A stretch of DNA of 64,000 nt, from NCBI RefSeq assembly GCF_030347395.1, contig NZ_CP128170.1:2728001-2792000 (forward strand). The letters are read 5' to 3'. Positions 1 to 9,210 of this stretch are shown here, one piece after another. Each line of letters opens with the position of its first letter. Within the stretch, counting starts at the first letter, position 1. The notes beneath the pieces were generated by a model. That model did not search any database, had not been told where the DNA came from, and was given only the letters and a program-made list of their open reading frames with translations. The position numbers and the translations under genes are program-made. This stretch comes from Microbacterium sp. ET2 (GTDB lineage: Bacteria > Actinomycetota > Actinomycetes > Actinomycetales > Microbacteriaceae).

Positions 1-623
1 AGACCGTGGCGGAAGCCGCGGCGTCGGGTGGGTCGGTGCGGGCGCTGCGATGCGACGTCACCGATCCGGATGGGCCGGAGCGGATGATCGCCGCCTCCGA
101 GGATCTCGGCGACCTGGTCATCGTCGTCAACAACGCCGGCGTCACCGGCCCGATCGGACCCGTCGCCACGGTGGCGGATGACACGGTCGCGCGTGTGCTC
201 GACGTCAACCTCGTCGGGGCGCTGCGGGTGTGCCGCGAGGTCGTCCGTCGCTGGGAGGGAAGAGCGGTGCAGGCTGACCGCAGCATCGTCAACGTCTCCT
301 CGATCGCCGCCCGCACCGGGGCGCCGGGGGAGTACGTCTGGTATGCCGCCTCCAAGGCGGGCGTCGAGGCGCTGACCGTCGGGCTTGCGAAGGAGGTCGC
401 CGCTGCCGGCATCCGCGTCAATGCCGTCAGCCCCGGGACGACCGACACCACGATTCACGCGCGCGCCGGACGCTCCACCCGGGCCGCCGAGGTCGGCGCC
501 CGCTCGCCACTCGGTCGACCGGCGAATCCCGACGAGATCGCGGCGGCCGTGGAGTGGTTGACGACGAGCGACGCCGGCTACGTCACCGGCACGGTGCTCG
601 ATGTGGCGGGAGGGGTGCGATGA
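1..623 (+). CDS. SDR family oxidoreductase, 5'-truncated by window edge
   Basis: This is the C-terminal part of a short-chain dehydrogenase/reductase, an NAD(P)-dependent Rossmann enzyme that oxidises an alcohol or reduces a ketone. Visible motifs are the structural NNAG (about 42-45 residues into the visible part), the catalytic Ser in NVSSIAA, the YxxxK pair in WYAASKAG, and a C-terminal glycine-rich segment ending in VLDVAGG. The N-terminal TGxxxGIG cofactor motif is absent, so the gene must begin before base 1; the GTG at base 6 is internal. Its stop overlaps the next start in an ATGA junction, so the two are co-transcribed. The substrate cannot be read from the sequence. Confidence 0.9.
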   Translation, partial: TVAEAAASGGSVRALRCDVTDPDGPERMIAASEDLGDLVIVVNNAGVTGPIGPVATVADDTVARVLDVNLVGALRVCREVVRRWEGRAVQADRSIVNVSSIAARTGAPGEYVWYAASKAGVEALTVGLAKEVAAAGIRVNAVSPGTTDTTIHARAGRSTRAAEVGARSPLGRPANPDEIAAAVEWLTTSDAGYVTGTVLDVAGGVR

Positions 624-1225
624 AGACCGACAGCGCCGTGGACTGGACCGCGCCCGACGCGAAGGGCGATGCGCTCCTCGGTGCCGGCGCGACGCGGGCG
701 GAGAAGACGCTGACGTACGGGGTCGGCGTGGCGGGGGCGGCTCTCATCGTCATCGCCGCGTGGATCGAGAACGTCGACTGGAACGTCGTGCTCTACATCG
801 TGGCGGCGATCATCGCGCTGGATGTCGTCGGCGGCGTCGTGGCGAACGGGCTCAACGCCGCGAAGCGCGATCACTTCGGTCCGCCGTCGGCGACCGGGAG
901 GTCGGTCGGTGGGCGGCTCGTACGGCGGCCGGTGCTCTTCACGGCGCTGCACGTGCATCCGATCATCGTCGGGCTGGTCTACCCGCCGCACCTCTGGTGA
1001 TGGGGCCTGCTGTGGTACCTCGCGATCCTCGCGGGGACAGCCCTCGTGCGCGCCGTGCCTCTCTATCTGGAGCGCCCGGTCGCGCTCGGGTTCTGTGCGC
1101 TCGCCCTCATGGCCGCCGTCTACACGCCGTCGCCCGAGATGTGGGGCTGGCTCCCGGTCATGCTCGCGCTCAAGCTCGTGCTCGCGCACGCGGTGCAGGA
1201 GGAGCCGTATCGGCCTGTGCGGTGA
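620..1225 (+). pseudogene. Small membrane protein interrupted by an in-frame TGA
   Basis: The reading frame opens at ATG 620, overlapping the SDR stop by 4 bp, and runs 201 codons to TGA 1223-1225. It is broken by a TGA at 998-1000 (codon 127) in the context CTC TGG TGA TGG GGC. Both sides read as the same kind of protein: hydrophobic segments at about residues 33-47 and 54-73 before the stop, and WGLLWYLAILAG, ALGFCALALMAAV and a third segment after it. A TGG-to-TGA change would explain the break. I do not recognise the family. It may be a genuine pseudogene, a sequencing error, or two pieces of which only the first is translated (126 aa). Confidence 0.6.
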
Positions 1226-1291
1226 CGCGATCTCCTGCAGGAACGAGTTGACGTGCGAGGTGCTGGTCGGTGGCGGGGTAGCGTCGGCGAT

Positions 1292-1915
1292 ATGAGCCAC
1301 GACGACATCGTTCCTGCTGAGACGCCGCTCGAGGAATGGTTGGGCCGTCTCGCCGAGGCGCGGGGGGCGCCGGGCGGCGGCGCCGCGTGTGCTGTCATGA
1401 CGGCGATCTCCGCGGCGTTGCTCGGCATGGTCGCGGCCTACACGCCCGATGATGTCGAGGCGGAACGGGCTGTCGGGCGATTGCGCGGCAGGCGGCGGGC
1501 GGCGACGCGGGCGGCCGAGGAGGATGGTGTTCGCTCCGCCGCTTTCGGCGCCTCCCTCGCGATGAGCGATGGGCCGGAACGCGAGCGGGCGGTTCGACAG
1601 GCGACGGTGGAGGCGATCGAGTCGTCGCTCTCGATCGGTCGCATCGGCGTATCCCTTCTCGACGACGTCCGCCTGTTGGCCGACATCGGTAACCGTCACG
1701 TCGAGGCGGATCTGCGTGTCGCTGCGGAGGCGCTGCGCGCTGCGCTCGAGGGCGCGCACCTCACTGCGGAGGCCAACCTCGACCTCTTGGAACGGCATAG
1801 GACGCAGGATGATCAGCTCGACCCGCGCGTCGAGGAGTTTCACCAAGACCTCGCCGAGCTCGCCGAGAAACGATCGGAGTGCGACAGCATCGCGACCCAC
1901 CTGCGTTCCCGCTGA
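1292..1915 (+). CDS. Cyclodeaminase/cyclohydrolase family protein (FTCD_C-like)
   Basis: This 207-aa soluble protein resembles the C-terminal domain of formiminotransferase-cyclodeaminase, a helical fold acting on formimino- or methenyl-tetrahydrofolate. The family signature is near the N terminus: PLEEWLGRLAEARGAPGGGAACA followed by a small-residue helix. The rest is charged and helical, as in the family. The start ATG 1292 is chosen because TAGCGT (1279-1284) sits 7 nt upstream, giving a leaderless promoter, and because the upstream 13 codons look non-coding. Stand-alone copies of this domain often sit near folate or serine/glycine genes, but no such neighbours are here, so the physiological substrate is unknown. 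Confidence 0.8.
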   Translation: MSHDDIVPAETPLEEWLGRLAEARGAPGGGAACAVMTAISAALLGMVAAYTPDDVEAERAVGRLRGRRRAATRAAEEDGVRSAAFGASLAMSDGPERERAVRQATVEAIESSLSIGRIGVSLLDDVRLLADIGNRHVEADLRVAAEALRAALEGAHLTAEANLDLLERHRTQDDQLDPRVEEFHQDLAELAEKRSECDSIATHLRSR

Positions 1916-1951
1916 ACCTGCGAGTGGGTTCCGATCGCGTCGTTGTGGTCG

Positions 1952-2500
1952 TCAGTTCGTGAGGAAGAGGACGCTGATCAGCATCGCGATGATGAAGGTG
2001 CTGAAGGCGAATGCGATGTAGGTCTGCCCTGTGACGATGGCGCGCGCGCGTGTCGTGAGGATGTTCACGTCGGAGGAGGAGAACGTCGTCGCGAGCTGGG
2101 CGGCGAGGTAGTAGTAGTCGGCGAAGACCGGCGGGATCCCACTTCTGCCGGGGAACTCCAGCGACTCCTCCTGTGTGTTCAATCGGGCATAGTGAACCGC
2201 GTAAGCGGTGACGGTGACGAGCCATGCGGTGATGACGACGGCGAAGCTGAGTGCGTTCGCGAGGACACTGTCGAGCAGTCCTGGCAGCACGAGCACGAGA
2301 ACGACGGCGATGACCGCCAACACAGCCCACTGGGCAGCGGAAGAGGGGATGGCGAGGCTTCGGCTCGGCGAGTTCGTGGCCGCCAGCCAGACCTTGAGAG
2401 TGCCCGCGTCAGCCTTCCTGAAGGTCATGTGCGTGAGGATCAGGAACCCCGACGAGTACGCGGTCCAGAACACGAACGCTGTGAGGTGTGGATGCTCCAT
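1952..2500 (-). CDS. DUF1345 family membrane protein
   Basis: This is a 182-aa integral membrane protein with about four transmembrane helices: near the N terminus (FVFWTAYSSGFLIL), at about residues 57-75, at about 82-102, and at the C terminus (IAFAFSTFIIAMLISVLFL). The segment FADYYYLAAQLATTFSSSDV followed by a conserved arginine is typical of DUF1345, where it lines the last two helices. Biochemical function is unknown for the family. It lies 63 bp downstream of the large LuxR-type regulator on the same strand, which may or may not mean co-transcription. Confidence 0.8.
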   Translation of the reverse strand: MEHPHLTAFVFWTAYSSGFLILTHMTFRKADAGTLKVWLAATNSPSRSLAIPSSAAQWAVLAVIAVVLVLVLPGLLDSVLANALSFAVVITAWLVTVTAYAVHYARLNTQEESLEFPGRSGIPPVFADYYYLAAQLATTFSSSDVNILTTRARAIVTGQTYIAFAFSTFIIAMLISVLFLTN

Positions 2501-2563
2501 CCAGCGGCATGGCCGAAGCGTAGCGGCCGTCGCGCGTCCCGGCGAGAATGCGCGGATGTCGAT

Positions 2564-5281
2564 TCAGTCCCGCGTGAACCGGTCAGCCAGCTGCCGCCGC
2601 GAACTGATCTCCAACTTCCGGAAGACCTTGCGCAGGTGGTAGTCGACCGTGTTCGGGCTGATGAACATGGTCGCGGCGATCTCGGCGTTCGTCGCGCCTC
2701 GAGCGGCGAGCAGGGCGACCTGACGCTCCTGGCTGCTCAGTGGATCCACCGGCGTAGAACCCGACGGCACCGTGCCGCCCGCGGCGAGGATCTCCCGGCG
2801 CGCGCGCTCGGCGAAGGTCGTCGCGCCGACGGCCTCGAAGTCGCGAAGAGCATGCGCGAGCTGCCCCCGGGCGTCGGTGCGCCGGCGCACGCGACGGAGC
2901 CATTCGCCATACACAAGGCGGGTTCGCCCCGTGTCGCCCCGATGCGACATCGGGAAGAGCGCGATCGCCTGGACGAAGTGCCGCTCGGCATCGGCGTCAT
3001 CCGACAGCAGCGCCAGCGACCTCATGAACAGTGCCCGCGCCACCGTCGAACCGCTGGCATCGGCGCAGACCTGGATCCGGTCGAGCGCCCACTGCGCCGC
3101 CGCACGGTTGCCACTGCGAACAGCGGCCTCGACATACTCCGGCAGGTGATGGAAGCTCGCCTGCAGAAAGGGATGCCGCACCAGCGGCGTCAGCCGCTCG
3201 AACGCCGACTCATACGACCCGGCCGCGATCTCGTTGATCGCGATCGCTCCCACGGCCATCCGTGAGATTCCGCCCCACCCCGCCTCGTGGATGGCATGGG
3301 TGATCTGTTCCACCACCGTCGACGGCGTGCCCTGCCACGCGAGGAGGGCGGCATTGACCGCCTGTTCGTCGCCGAAGCCCAGGGCTCGACGCAGCTCTGC
3401 CGACTGCTCCACATAGTCGAGGGCCGCCTTCGGATTCACACGGCTGAGCTCCACCGCGCTCAGGATCCACATGCAGGCATCCACGTCGCGGAGCGCACCC
3501 GTGGTACGCCCGATGTCGGCCGAACGCCGCAGGAGTTCGGCCGCGGCATCCCAATCCCACAGTGCGACGCACGGGACGGTGACGAAAAAGGCCAGCGACG
3601 TCAGACCCGCTCCTGACTCCGCCCGCAACGCCTCGGTCGCGCGCCGCAGCACGGGCGCGGCGGTGGCGTAGTCGTCGAGGATGAACGCGCTCGCCGCCTG
3701 CAGGACCACCGCTGCGATGTCGTCGCCCTGCGATGCCTCGCGCATCCGAGCACCCAGTTCCTGCACTGTGGCGCCGAGGGCCTGTTCTTCGGTCACCGTG
3801 GCCGAATTGAGGGCGAGGAGCAGCGCTTGCCGGCGAAGGCCGGGTGCCACGTCACCGACGAGGTCGGCAGCCGACATGAGCTTCGCCATTCCCGTACGCA
3901 GGCCCTCCGGGTCGGACAGGAACAGCCCGGCCATCGCCTCGACGATGAGCTTGCGAGCTCGCCCCACGCTGGTGAGGTCGACGTCGCTCCCTGGGAGCAG
4001 CTGCATCGCAAGGCGCGCTGCCCCCGCACTGAGAGCCGCTTCGGCGGCAGCGACCGAGCGATCGCTCGCCTCCGAAGCGTCCGGTGTCAGTTCCGCCGCC
4101 CGCGCAAGTAGATGGGCACGGGACAGCATGCCACCGCGGGCGCCGGCGGTGTCGGCGGCGGCGGCCAGTTCGGCGGCGACCTCGGCGTCGGTCCCGTGCA
4201 CGGCGGCGGCCGCGTGGTGCGCCGCAACGTCGAGCTGCTCACGCCGACGAGCGCCATCAGCGAGTGCGCGGTGCACCCGGCGCCTGGCCGCGTCGGTGGC
4301 GGCGCCGTAGACGGCCGACCGGATGAGCGGATGCCGGAACCGCACCGTGTTGCGCACCGAGACGAGATCGATGGCCTCGGCCGGTGCCGACGCATCGGGC
4401 GGAATTCCGAGCGCATCGGCAGCTGCCTGGACCGCAGCCGGATCACCGGACGACTCGGCGGCCGCCACGAGCAGCCAGTCTCTACTGGGTGCGGGGAGCT
4501 CCGCCATCCGCTGGGTGTAGATCGTCTCGAGCCGGCCGCCGATGGGAATGGGGGAGTGCGCGATCGCCGTCGCCGTCAGCTGCGCGGCCGACAGCTCGGT
4601 GGCGAGTTCGCGGAGCGCGAGCGGGTTGCCGGCGGTGTAGCGCACGTACTCGGCGGCCACGGTGGGGTCGAGCTCACCATCCACTCCGCGGCGGAGGAGC
4701 GCCGAGCCCGCCTCGGTGCCGAGTCCGCCGAGCTCGATGCGTGGCACCCCCGCGAGTGCGCCCTCGGCGCCCTCGTCGGCGCGGGCCGCGACGACGACGC
4801 CGACGCGCTCGGCCGAGAGCCGACGAGCGACGAAGCCGAGTACGAGCAACGACTCGGCGTCGACGTGATGAGCGTCATCGACGACGCAGAGCGTCGGGCG
4901 GTCGGCGCCCGCGCGGGCGAGGAGCGAGAGGAACCCGAGGCCGACGAGGGGTGGTTGCGGGGGCGGACCCTCGTCGAGCCCCGCCGCGATGCGCAGCGCC
5001 GCACGCTGGGTATCAGGGATGTCATCGACGAACGCGATCAGCGGACCGCCGAGCCGCTGCAGCGCGCCGTACGCGATGCCTGACTCGACCTCGACGCCCT
5101 GGATCGCGAGCACGCGTAGGGTCTGCGTCTGATCGTGCACCGCCGACTCGACGAGCGAGGTCTTCCCGATGCCGGGCTCCCCGATGACGAGGAGTGCGCC
5201 GCCGGCCTCGTTGCGGACACCAGCCAGCAGCGCGCGGAGTCGCTCCGACTCCTCCGCACGCCCGAGCAGAGTCCGTCCCAC
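2564..5281 (-). CDS. Large ATP-binding LuxR family regulator (LAL type)
   Basis: This is a 905-aa signal-dependent transcription factor. The N terminus holds an AAA/STAND ATPase with the P-loop GEPGIGKTS and the Walker B-like LCVVDDAHH. The middle is a long alpha-helical, TPR-like region. The C terminus is a LuxR/NarL helix-turn-helix (LSSQERQVALLAARGATNAEIAA, then ISPNTVDYHLRKVFRKL). The start is set at GTG 5281 (MDVGRT after initiator change is not seen; the protein begins VGRTLLGRAEE) because an upstream ATG at 5434 would overlap the start of the divergent hydrolase and add about 50 low-complexity residues. MalT-like proteins of this class sense a ligand or partner and activate nearby genes. 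The divergent alpha/beta hydrolases are the obvious candidate targets; that is inference. Confidence 0.87.
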   Translation of the reverse strand: MGRTLLGRAEESERLRALLAGVRNEAGGALLVIGEPGIGKTSLVESAVHDQTQTLRVLAIQGVEVESGIAYGALQRLGGPLIAFVDDIPDTQRAALRIAAGLDEGPPPQPPLVGLGFLSLLARAGADRPTLCVVDDAHHVDAESLLVLGFVARRLSAERVGVVVAARADEGAEGALAGVPRIELGGLGTEAGSALLRRGVDGELDPTVAAEYVRYTAGNPLALRELATELSAAQLTATAIAHSPIPIGGRLETIYTQRMAELPAPSRDWLLVAAAESSGDPAAVQAAADALGIPPDASAPAEAIDLVSVRNTVRFRHPLIRSAVYGAATDAARRRVHRALADGARRREQLDVAAHHAAAAVHGTDAEVAAELAAAADTAGARGGMLSRAHLLARAAELTPDASEASDRSVAAAEAALSAGAARLAMQLLPGSDVDLTSVGRARKLIVEAMAGLFLSDPEGLRTGMAKLMSAADLVGDVAPGLRRQALLLALNSATVTEEQALGATVQELGARMREASQGDDIAAVVLQAASAFILDDYATAAPVLRRATEALRAESGAGLTSLAFFVTVPCVALWDWDAAAELLRRSADIGRTTGALRDVDACMWILSAVELSRVNPKAALDYVEQSAELRRALGFGDEQAVNAALLAWQGTPSTVVEQITHAIHEAGWGGISRMAVGAIAINEIAAGSYESAFERLTPLVRHPFLQASFHHLPEYVEAAVRSGNRAAAQWALDRIQVCADASGSTVARALFMRSLALLSDDADAERHFVQAIALFPMSHRGDTGRTRLVYGEWLRRVRRRTDARGQLAHALRDFEAVGATTFAERARREILAAGGTVPSGSTPVDPLSSQERQVALLAARGATNAEIAATMFISPNTVDYHLRKVFRKLEISSRRQLADRFTRD

Positions 5282-5298
5282 GTCGATGCGGTCAGGGT

Positions 5299-5310
5299 AG
5301 CGGTACCGCT
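5299..5310. promoter_or_regulatory. 12-bp perfect palindrome in the regulator/hydrolase intergenic region
   Basis: AGCGGTACCGCT is a perfect palindrome lying 18 bp upstream of the LuxR-type regulator start and overlapping a possible -10 (TACCCT on the minus strand, 5299-5294). It could be an operator for autoregulation or for control of the divergent hydrolase. A single copy is seen, so chance in GC-rich DNA is not excluded. Confidence 0.3.
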
Positions 5311-5432
5311 CCCACGAGGGGAAGCCTCTGTTTCCGTGCAAACCGCGGGCAGCCCCTGAAGGACTACGTGATCCACGTGGTGCACCCACGCCACCACCGG
5401 GCCACGCTGGCGTCGAGCAGATGGAGGATCCC

Positions 5433-6257
5433 ATGCCCTACGTGACCACCGATGACGGAACGCAGATCTTCTACAAGGACTGGGGAGGTGACGGCGCACC
5501 CGTGCTGCTCAGTCACGGGTGGCCCCTGAACTCCGATGCGTGGGAGGCGACGGCGCTCTTCCTCGCCCAGCAGGGCCACCGCGCGATCGCCCACGACCGC
5601 CGCGGACACGGCAAATCGACGCAGACGTGGAACGGCAACGAGATGGACACCTACGCCGATGACCTCGCCTGCCTCATCGACCACCTCGACCTGCAGAGCC
5701 TCACCCTCGTCGGGCACTCGACCGGCGGGGGAGAGGTGCTGCACTACGTCGCTCGCCACGGCTCCGCGCGGGTCGCGAAGCTCGTGCTGGTCTCGGCCGT
5801 GCCGCCGATGATGGTGCAGACCGACGACAACCCGGGTGGGCTGCCGATCGCCGTATTCGACAATATCCGTGCGGGCGAAGCAGCCAACCGGTCCCAGCTG
5901 TATCGCGACCTCGCCGACGGACCTTTCTTCGGCAACAACCGCACCGGCGACGTGCCGCAGGGCACCCGCGACGCCTTCTGGCTGCAGGGCCTGGCCTCGG
6001 GCACCCGCAACGCCTACGAGTGCATCGCCGCGTTCTCGGCCACCGACTTCCGGCCCGACCTCGCCAAGGTCGACGTGCCGACGCTCGTCATCCACGGCGA
6101 CGACGACCAGATCGTGCCGTTCGAGATCAGCGGACGCCTGTCGGCCGCGGGCATCCGCGACGCCGAACTCCTCGTCTACGAGGGCGGGGCGCACGGCCTG
6201 CCCGACACCGAACGCGAGCGCCTGCACGGCGACCTGCTCCGCTTCATCCGTTCTTGA
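5433..6257 (+). CDS. Alpha/beta hydrolase, arylesterase/chloroperoxidase-like
   Basis: This 274-aa soluble enzyme has the alpha/beta hydrolase fold. The nucleophile is Ser96 in GHSTGGG, the acid is probably Asp in [10 protein letters not shown], and the base is His in GGAHGLPDT. The N terminus ([16 protein letters not shown], then [11 protein letters not shown]) and DRRGHGKS match cofactor-free haloperoxidase/arylesterase members, which hydrolyse esters and can perhydrolyse short acids. The start ATG 5433 follows GGAGG (5424-5428). It is divergent from the LuxR-type regulator and followed 47 bp later by a second hydrolase, so the two likely share a transcript. Confidence 0.88.
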   Translation: MPYVTTDDGTQIFYKDWGGDGAPVLLSHGWPLNSDAWEATALFLAQQGHRAIAHDRRGHGKSTQTWNGNEMDTYADDLACLIDHLDLQSLTLVGHSTGGGEVLHYVARHGSARVAKLVLVSAVPPMMVQTDDNPGGLPIAVFDNIRAGEAANRSQLYRDLADGPFFGNNRTGDVPQGTRDAFWLQGLASGTRNAYECIAAFSATDFRPDLAKVDVPTLVIHGDDDQIVPFEISGRLSAAGIRDAELLVYEGGAHGLPDTERERLHGDLLRFIRS

Positions 6258-6304
6258 CCGCCCGCTCCGACACCCGCGCTCCACCGATCCGAAAAGGACC
6301 TCTC

Positions 6305-7135
6305 ATGAGCACCGACACCCCCGACACGATCGTCCTCGTCCACGGCCTCTGGGTCACCCCGCGCAGCTGGGAGGAGTGGAAGGCGCATTACGAAGCCAAG
6401 GGCTACACCGTGATCACCCCGGCCTACCCCGGGTTCGAGATCGAGGTCGAAGCGCTGCGTGAGAACACCGACGTCATCGCGAACCTCACGGTGCCCGAGA
6501 CCGTCGAGCACCTCGCCGGCGTCATCGAGGCGCTCCCGGCTCCGCCGATCATCATGGGGCACTCCTTCGGCGGATTGCTCACGCAGATGCTGCTCGCCCG
6601 CGGGCTCGGCGCTGCGGGAGTCGCGATCGACTCCGCACCCACCGAGGGCGTGCGCGTCACGCCGCTGTCGCAGGCGCGGTCGCTCTTCCCCGCGCTGAAG
6701 AACCCGGCCAACTTCCACCGCGCCGTCGGCTTCACCCAGGAGGAGTGGCACTACGCGTTCGCGAACGCTCTCAGCCGAGAAGAATCGGATGCCGCGTGGG
6801 AGCGCTATGCGATCCCGGCACCTGGCAACTGGGTGTGGGCCTACGGACTGCTTGCGAACTTCCAGCCCGGGCACCAGGAGACGTGGGTCGACTATTCGGT
6901 CGACCGCGCGCCGCTGCTCTTCATCGGGGGGAGCGTCGACCACATCATGCCCCCGGCGGTGAACAAGTCCAATGCCAAGCACTGGGGCAAGTCGCCGGCG
7001 CTGACGGACTACTACGAGTTCGAGGGCCGCGGCCACTGGACCTGCGGTGAACCCGGGTGGGAGGCCGTCGCCGACTACGCACTCGACTGGGCACTGCAGC
7101 ACGCGCGGCCGCTGTCAGCGCGGACCGACGCCTGA
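6305..7135 (+). CDS. Alpha/beta hydrolase
   Basis: This 276-aa alpha/beta hydrolase has the oxyanion-hole motif VHGLW near residue 12, nucleophile Ser87 in MGHSFGG, an Asp in GGSVDHIMPP and the catalytic His in GRGHWTCGEPGW. The pattern resembles the lipase/esterase-like family often found in pairs with haloperoxidase-like hydrolases. The start ATG 6305 is preceded by AAAAGGA (6292-6298). It follows the first hydrolase closely and precedes an MBL-fold hydrolase, forming a three-gene run of small hydrolytic enzymes. Substrate is unknown. It has no signal peptide and is presumed cytosolic. Confidence 0.87.
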   Translation: MSTDTPDTIVLVHGLWVTPRSWEEWKAHYEAKGYTVITPAYPGFEIEVEALRENTDVIANLTVPETVEHLAGVIEALPAPPIIMGHSFGGLLTQMLLARGLGAAGVAIDSAPTEGVRVTPLSQARSLFPALKNPANFHRAVGFTQEEWHYAFANALSREESDAAWERYAIPAPGNWVWAYGLLANFQPGHQETWVDYSVDRAPLLFIGGSVDHIMPPAVNKSNAKHWGKSPALTDYYEFEGRGHWTCGEPGWEAVADYALDWALQHARPLSARTDA

Positions 7136-7161
7136 GCGTCGCCGACCGGCGGGGGACGGGG

Positions 7162-7941
7162 ATGCGCCTCACGCGGATCGGCGGCCCGACCATGCTCGTC
7201 GAGCTGGGTGGGTGGCGCATCCTCGTGGACCCCACCTTCGACCCGCCGGGACGACGGTACGCCTTCGCCCTCGGAACGTCGAGCACGAAGACGACCGGGC
7301 CCTTCGTGACGGCCGCGGATATAGGCCCGGTCGATGTCATCCTGCTCAGTCACGAGCATCACGCCGACAATCTGGATGACGCGGGCCGCGCGCTCCTGCC
7401 TGGCGCGACGCATGTCATCACGACGCACAGTGGGGCTCGGCGGCTGGGGATGGTATCGGCGCGCGGGCTGCAGCCCGACGAGTCGATCCTCCTCGAGGAT
7501 GAGGGCAAGGAGGCTCTTCGCGTGCTGGCGACGCCGGGGCGGCATGGGCCGCCCCTCAGTCGAGCCATCGTCGGGGACGTGATCGGGTTCACCCTGCGGC
7601 GGCAGCACCGCCCGCATCCGGATCTCTGGATCACCGGCGACACGGTGCTCACCCGGAAGCTTCTTCGTGTGGCCGGAGGGATGACGGTGGATGTCGCGAT
7701 CGTCAACGCCGGCGGGGTGGGATTCCCCGCGACGGGGCCACTGACCTACACGATGACGGGCCGTGACGTCGTGCGCTTCGTCGAGGCGCTGCGGGCGGGG
7801 GTCGCGGTGCCGGCGCACTACAACGGGTGGTCGCACTTCCGTGATGGGGAGGAGGGGCTGCGGCGGGCTATCGATATGGCGCCGACTGCGGTGCGCGAGA
7901 GGGTGCGGTGGCTCCCCGACGGGGTAGCGGTGGACTTATAG
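7162..7941 (+). CDS. MBL fold metallo-hydrolase, UlaG-like
   Basis: This is a 259-aa metallo-beta-lactamase-fold hydrolase. The metal motif reads SHEHHADNLDDAG, a variant of HxHxDH with Asn where the last His is usual; this variant occurs in UlaG-like actinobacterial proteins. Further ligands are likely in TTHSGARRL, ITGDTVL and the C-terminal PAHYNGWSHF. The start ATG 7162 follows a GGGGGACGGGG stretch that serves as ribosome binding site. It is 26 bp after the second hydrolase and converges on the DUF2510 gene, overlapping its end by 6 bp. The substrate is not evident. Confidence 0.85.
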   Translation: MRLTRIGGPTMLVELGGWRILVDPTFDPPGRRYAFALGTSSTKTTGPFVTAADIGPVDVILLSHEHHADNLDDAGRALLPGATHVITTHSGARRLGMVSARGLQPDESILLEDEGKEALRVLATPGRHGPPLSRAIVGDVIGFTLRRQHRPHPDLWITGDTVLTRKLLRVAGGMTVDVAIVNAGGVGFPATGPLTYTMTGRDVVRFVEALRAGVAVPAHYNGWSHFRDGEEGLRRAIDMAPTAVRERVRWLPDGVAVDL

Positions 7942-8490
7942 CCCGATCCCCCGCACGGCATTGGCGCGTCGCGACAGGCTGGGGAGGAGGAACAGATCCG
8001 CCACCCACCAGATCGCCGCCGCGAGGATCATCGGTATCCCGATCAGCAGGATCGACAGCAGCCACCCACCCCACCACAGGATGTTGAAGACGATCGCGGA
8101 GGGGATGAGGCCGAGATAGAAGCGGTGCGCGGCGACGCCTCCGAGGAGGAGCAGGAAGAGGTAGGCGATTCCCACGTCCCTGGCGGGCGCGCCGCCCTGG
8201 GAGACCGGCGGCGCGAACGGGCCCCACTGTCGGCCGTCCCACCACCGCAGCGCTCCCGTCGGGCCCGGATACCACCCGGCGGGCGGAGACTCGACGAGGG
8301 GGGTCATCGGCACGGTCGCGACGGTAGCCGTCGCGCGCGGCGGCGGAAGGAACGGATCGAGCGCCTCATACTCCGCTGTCGCATTCGGCGCACCCACGAC
8401 ATCGGCCGACCAGCTCCTTCCGTCCCAAAAGCGCTTCCCTCCGGCAGGAACGTCGTACCAGCCGGCCGGGGGCGTAGGGGGAGGGTTCAT
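7936..8490 (-). CDS. DUF2510 and TM2 domain membrane protein
   Basis: This is a 184-aa protein. Two DUF2510 modules come first (PPAGWYDVPAGGKRFWDGRSW and PPAGWYPGPTGALRWWDGRQW), short Trp-rich motifs found beside membrane domains in Actinobacteria. A TM2 domain follows, with two hydrophobic helices joined by a short turn (AYLFLLLLGGVAAHRFYLG, then a long hydrophobic stretch ending ADLFLLPSL). The N terminus is probably cytoplasmic. An AAGGA ribosome binding site precedes ATG 8490. It converges on the MBL gene with a 6-bp overlap. Function is unknown. Confidence 0.83.
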   Translation of the reverse strand: MNPPPTPPAGWYDVPAGGKRFWDGRSWSADVVGAPNATAEYEALDPFLPPPRATATVATVPMTPLVESPPAGWYPGPTGALRWWDGRQWGPFAPPVSQGGAPARDVGIAYLFLLLLGGVAAHRFYLGLIPSAIVFNILWWGGWLLSILLIGIPMILAAAIWWVADLFLLPSLSRRANAVRGIGL

Positions 8491-8606
8491 CGTCGTGGTC
8501 CTTCGGTTGGCGTCTCCAGTGGCGCGCCCGCCCAGAGTAACTCCGAAAGCTTCCGGTGTCTGGGGTGAAGTGCATCTTCCTCGCCACGAGCTGCCGCAGC
8601 TTCGCC

Positions 8607-9179
8607 CTAGTGGATCGTCTCACCTCGCTCGAGCATGGCGACGTACTGGGCGACGCGCGCAGCGCGCGACTCCGGCCGCTTGAGGTTGCCGATGCGGAAC
8701 GTCATCGCGAAGCGGTTCTGCGCCGACTGGGCGGCGAACGCGGCGGCGATGACGGGGTCGGCATCCAGAGCTGCCTGGAGCTCGGCGGGAATGTGGCCGT
8801 CGCTCTGACGATACGCGGCGTCCCAGCGTCCGTCGGCTTTCGCGCGGTCGATCTCGCGCTGACCGGTGGGGCGCATCCGTCCCTCGGTGATCAGGCGCTC
8901 CGCGTGCGCGATGTTGACCTTCGACCACACCCCGCGGGGCCTGCGGGGAGTGAAGACCTGAAGGAAGTAGTCGGCGTCGAGCGCCTGCTTCTGGCCGTCG
9001 ATCCAGCCGAAGCACAGCGCCGCATCGAGGGCCTCGGCGTAGGTGATGCCCGGCTTGCGCGACGCGGTCTTCCGGACGCGCAGCCGCACGCCGTCAGGAC
9101 TGGGATCGGATTCCAGCCAGCGTTCCCACTCGTCGACGGTGTCGACGTGCAGCTCGGGCTTGGCGGAGGCGGCGACCAT
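8607..9179 (-). CDS. YdeI/OmpD-associated family protein
   Basis: This is a 190-aa soluble protein of the YdeI/OmpD-associated family (sometimes labelled bacteriocin-protection). The conserved core is visible: KPGITYAEALDAALCFGWIDGQ, FTPRRPRGVWSKVN, the helix HAERLITEGRMRPTGQ, and a C-terminal FRIGNLKRPESRAARV. No enzymatic role is established for the family. The start ATG 9179 has TACCCT 6 nt upstream on the minus strand, consistent with a leaderless transcript. It lies just downstream of the hydroxyacid oxidase on the same strand, outside the lower-GC catabolic island. Confidence 0.82.
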   Translation of the reverse strand: MVAASAKPELHVDTVDEWERWLESDPSPDGVRLRVRKTASRKPGITYAEALDAALCFGWIDGQKQALDADYFLQVFTPRRPRGVWSKVNIAHAERLITEGRMRPTGQREIDRAKADGRWDAAYRQSDGHIPAELQAALDADPVIAAAFAAQSAQNRFAMTFRIGNLKRPESRAARVAQYVAMLERGETIH

Positions 9180-9210
9180 GATGGAAGGGTAGACGCCGGC
9201 GCCGACAGCG

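Noticed and set aside
578..1900. Long antisense reading frames (here and, for example, 19683-21527, 27062-28942 and 50491-53667)
   Set aside because: They are antisense to well-supported genes and arise from high GC at third codon positions; translations are Arg/His/Asp-rich with no recognised domain.
5282..5434. N-terminal extension of the LuxR-type regulator to the ATG at 5434
   Set aside because: The extension is Gly/Ser/Arg-rich, unlike the family, and would overlap the start and ribosome site of the divergent hydrolase.
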